A stretch of 64,000 nt of DNA. Origin: Dyella_A sp035685805. GTDB taxonomy: Bacteria; Pseudomonadota; Gammaproteobacteria; Xanthomonadales; Rhodanobacteraceae. How positions within the stretch are numbered: the first letter of the stretch is position 1; each line of letters starts with the position of its first letter. Below, in pieces: positions 61,803 through 64,000 of this stretch. Where the stretch lies: NCBI RefSeq assembly GCF_035685805.1, contig NZ_DASSAB010000028.1, positions 20,401 to 84,400 of the forward strand, written 5' to 3'. A program made the position numbers and the translations under genes. The notes below the pieces were generated by a model. The model saw only the letters and a list, made by a program, of their open reading frames with translations, was not told the origin of the DNA and searched no databases.

Positions 61803-63848
61803 TCAGGCGGTGCGCGCGAAATCTTCTGGGTAATGATCCAGTGCGCTCAGCACGGGAAACGGCGCCATGCCGCCGAGGGCACACAGCGATCCGTGCAGCA
61901 TGGTCTGGCACAGGTCGCGCAACAGCGCTTCGTCCGCTTCACGTTCGGTGCCGGCCATCATGCGGTCGATCACCTCCACCCCGCGGGTGGAGCCGATGCG
62001 GCAGGGCGTGCATTTGCCGCACGACTCGATCGCGCAGAACTCCATGGCGTACCGCGCCATCTGCGCCATGTCCACCGTGTCGTCAAAGACGACAAAGCCG
62101 CCGTGGCCGAGCATGGCGCCGACGCTGACAAAGGCTTCGTAGTCGAGCGGTGTGTCGAATTGCGAGAGAGGCATGTACGCGCCGAGCGGTCCACCCGCCT
62201 GCACGGCCCGAACGGGGCGGCCCGATCGCGACCCGCCGCCGTAGCCGTCGACCAGTTCGCGCAGCGTCACGCCGAAAGCCTTCTCGATCAGACCGCCGCG
62301 GCGGACGTTGCCGGCCAGCTGGATCGGCAGCGTGCCGCGCGACCGGCCGACGCCGAAGTCGCGATAGAAGGCAGGACCCCGGTCGAGAATGATCGGGACG
62401 CTGGCGAGCGAGATCACGTTATTGACGATCGTCGGTTTGCCGAAAAGCCCTTCGACGGCGGGGAGCGGCGGACGATACCGGACCTCTCCCCGCTTGCCTT
62501 CGAGGCTCTCGAGCATCGACGTCTCCTCGCCGCAGATATACGCGCCGGCGCCAATGCGCAGATGGAGATCGAACCGTTTGCCGCTTCCGAGCACGTCGGC
62601 CCCGAGGTATCCTCGATCGTACGCTGTCGCAATCGCCGTTTCGAGCGTCCGTCGGGCGTGCGGGTATTCGACCCGCAGGTAGATGAAGCCTTCGGTCGCG
62701 CCCACGGCGATCCCGGCGATCGTCATCCCCTCGATGACCACGAACGGATCGCCCTCCATCACCATTCGATCGGCGAACGTACCGGAATCCCCTTCGTCGG
62801 CATTGCAAGTGACATACTTCTGCGACGCCGGTTGATCGAGGACCGTCTTCCACTTGATGCCGGTTGGCAACGCCGCGCCTCCGCGACCGCGCAGGCCGGA
62901 GTCGGTGACGGCCTGCACAATTTCGGCGCCCGACATGGTCACGGCGCGCCGCAGCCCGCCGTACCCGCCGTGGGCGAGATAGTCGTCGATGCCGATCGGA
63001 TCGATGATGCCGACGCGTGCGAACGTCAGCCGCTCCTGATTTTTCAGGAACGGAATGTCTTCCGTCGGGCCGAGCGCCAGTGCGTGCGCGCCCCCGGTGA
63101 GAAAACCCGCGTCGAACAGTCCCGCCACGTCGGCGACCGAAACGGGTCCGTACGCGAGGCGGCCGGACTCTGTCTCGATCTCGACCAGCGGCTCCGCCCA
63201 GTACATGCCGCGCGACCCGTTGCGGACGATCGTGATTGGGATATCGCGCGCGGCCGCCGTGCCGGCAATCGCGGTCGCCACTTCTTCGGCGCCGAGAGCG
63301 AGGGCTCCCGAATCGCACGGTACAAATACCCTCGTCGCCGCTCCTGCTGCTGCACCCACCGTGGTTCGCCCGGGGCGGATCCGCGGCGCCGAGATGAGGT
63401 GGTCAAACCGTTCCGGCGTCATGCGGACGTGGACATTGCCGTCAATCATCATCGCCGGCGCGCACGAGCATTGGCCCAGGCAGTACACCGCCTCGAGTGA
63501 AAACTCTCCATCGCCGGTCGTCTCATGCACGCCGATTCCGAGCCGTTGCCGGACGTGCGATTCAAGCGCACGCGCATCCATCGACTGACAGGCCTCCGCC
63601 CGGCAGATCTGCACGGTGCGCCGTCCGGGCGGAGCGTCCCTGAAAAAATGGTAGAAGCTGATGACGCCGTGGACCTCGGCACGGGACAGATTGAGGCGGT
63701 CCGCAATCTCAGGCACGCTCGCAGGGGGCACGTACCCGACCGTGTCCTGCACGGCATGCAGAATCGGCAGAAGCGCCCCAGGCGTGTCCTTCCAGGTGGC
63801 CACGATCGCCGCTACCCGCTCGGAAATTTCAGGGTCGAGCGCCGACAT
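61803..63848 (-). CDS. Fused formate dehydrogenase gamma-beta subunit (FdsG/NuoE plus FdsB/NuoF)
   Basis: A protein of 681 residues; ATG at 63848 has GAGGT upstream (a GTG at 63869 is an alternative). The N-terminal about 150 residues are NuoE/FdsG-like, with 2Fe-2S Cys82, Cys87, Cys123 and Cys127 (QICRAEACQ, YCLGQCSC). The rest is NuoF/FdsB-like with an FMN/NAD fold (GRGGAALPTGIKWK, GAGAYICGEETSMLESLEG) and 4Fe-4S ESCGKCTPCRIGS. It transfers electrons from FdsA to NAD+. These two subunits are separate genes in many bacteria, and here fused. The downstream stop is 23 bases before fdsA. Codon and base texture from about 62150 onward seem different from neighbours. Confidence 0.88.
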   Translation of the reverse strand: MSALDPEISERVAAIVATWKDTPGALLPILHAVQDTVGYVPPASVPEIADRLNLSRAEVHGVISFYHFFRDAPPGRRTVQICRAEACQSMDARALESHVRQRLGIGVHETTGDGEFSLEAVYCLGQCSCAPAMMIDGNVHVRMTPERFDHLISAPRIRPGRTTVGAAAGAATRVFVPCDSGALALGAEEVATAIAGTAAARDIPITIVRNGSRGMYWAEPLVEIETESGRLAYGPVSVADVAGLFDAGFLTGGAHALALGPTEDIPFLKNQERLTFARVGIIDPIGIDDYLAHGGYGGLRRAVTMSGAEIVQAVTDSGLRGRGGAALPTGIKWKTVLDQPASQKYVTCNADEGDSGTFADRMVMEGDPFVVIEGMTIAGIAVGATEGFIYLRVEYPHARRTLETAIATAYDRGYLGADVLGSGKRFDLHLRIGAGAYICGEETSMLESLEGKRGEVRYRPPLPAVEGLFGKPTIVNNVISLASVPIILDRGPAFYRDFGVGRSRGTLPIQLAGNVRRGGLIEKAFGVTLRELVDGYGGGSRSGRPVRAVQAGGPLGAYMPLSQFDTPLDYEAFVSVGAMLGHGGFVVFDDTVDMAQMARYAMEFCAIESCGKCTPCRIGSTRGVEVIDRMMAGTEREADEALLRDLCQTMLHGSLCALGGMAPFPVLSALDHYPEDFARTA

Positions 63849-63919
63849 TCGGCATAGTTTACCTCGCACGCTACAATACGCCGCGACGACCCAGAGTGTC
63901 GGAAGGGTGAGGTCCGACG
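63849..63919. promoter_or_regulatory. Divergent promoter region between the fds operon and the MFS gene
   Basis: A 71-base gap separates the two starts. It is AT-richer than its neighbours around TAGTTTACC and TACAAT, but no unambiguous -35/-10 pair with 17-base spacing was found on either strand. Confidence 0.5.
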
Positions 63920-64000
63920 ATGCCGTCCCCCAATCGCTGGCGCATTCCGATCGGCGCCGTCGCCGTGCACATCTGTATAGGGTCGGTGTACGCCTGGAGC
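63920..64000 (+). CDS. OFA-type MFS transporter (3' end outside window)
   Basis: Only the first 27 codons are present: MPSPNRWRIPIGAVAVHICI then GSVYAWS. The pattern GxxxxHxxIGSVYAWS at the start of the first membrane segment is typical of oxalate/formate-antiporter (OFA) MFS proteins. It is divergent from the formate dehydrogenase operon, and a formate- or organic-acid-related transporter fits. The ATG at 63920 is preceded by GGAAGGGTGAGG. The identification rests on a short fragment. Confidence 0.72.
   Translation, partial: MPSPNRWRIPIGAVAVHICIGSVYAWS

Overview
The window is high-GC gammaproteobacterial DNA that best fits the order Xanthomonadales/Lysobacterales (Rhodanobacteraceae- or Xanthomonadaceae-like). 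The reasons are an Oar-type TonB receptor, an S9 dipeptidyl peptidase, an nrdA/small gene/nrdB cluster, two HAE1-type RND pumps and, above all, a complete X-type (Xanthomonas-like) type IV secretion system with effectors carrying the C-terminal XVIPCD secretion domain. The assignment rests on recognising families by eye; no database search was run.

Layout. Bases 1-35139 are mostly chromosomal housekeeping: a LysR regulator (cut by the window edge), a glutathione transferase, a DPP-IV-like peptidase, a BlaI/BlaR1-like pair with two operators, an Oar-like TonB receptor, nrdB, a small protein, and nrdA behind a cobalamin riboswitch. A second TonB receptor, an acyl-CoA ligase, a pirin, a GAF/GGDEF/EAL protein and OmpW follow. 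Then come ZapE, two hydrolases, a cytochrome c, and an MFP plus two RND pumps.

Bases 35260-58373 form an antibacterial type IV secretion island. On the minus strand lie two immunity/effector pairs: lipoprotein with lysozyme-like effector, and lipoprotein with M23-like effector. Next come an IS481 transposase remnant, a TrbM-like protein, two DUF4189-type proteins (one broken by an amber codon), and virB6, B5, B4, B3, B2, B1, B11, B10, B9, B8, B7. After a 1-kb regulatory gap, virD4 and a third pair (lipoprotein with class-3 lipase effector) lie on the plus strand. Inferred logic: VirD4 recognises the XVIPCD tails, the VirB channel injects the effectors into neighbouring bacteria, and each lipoprotein protects the producer's periplasm from its cognate toxin. 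The three effectors would attack glycan strands, peptidoglycan peptides and phospholipids.

Bases 58575-64000 hold an NAD-dependent formate dehydrogenase operon (fused FdsG/FdsB-type subunit, then FdsA-type, then FdsD-type) and the start of a divergent OFA-type MFS transporter that is cut off by the window end. The base and codon texture of the fused subunit gene looks different from its neighbours.
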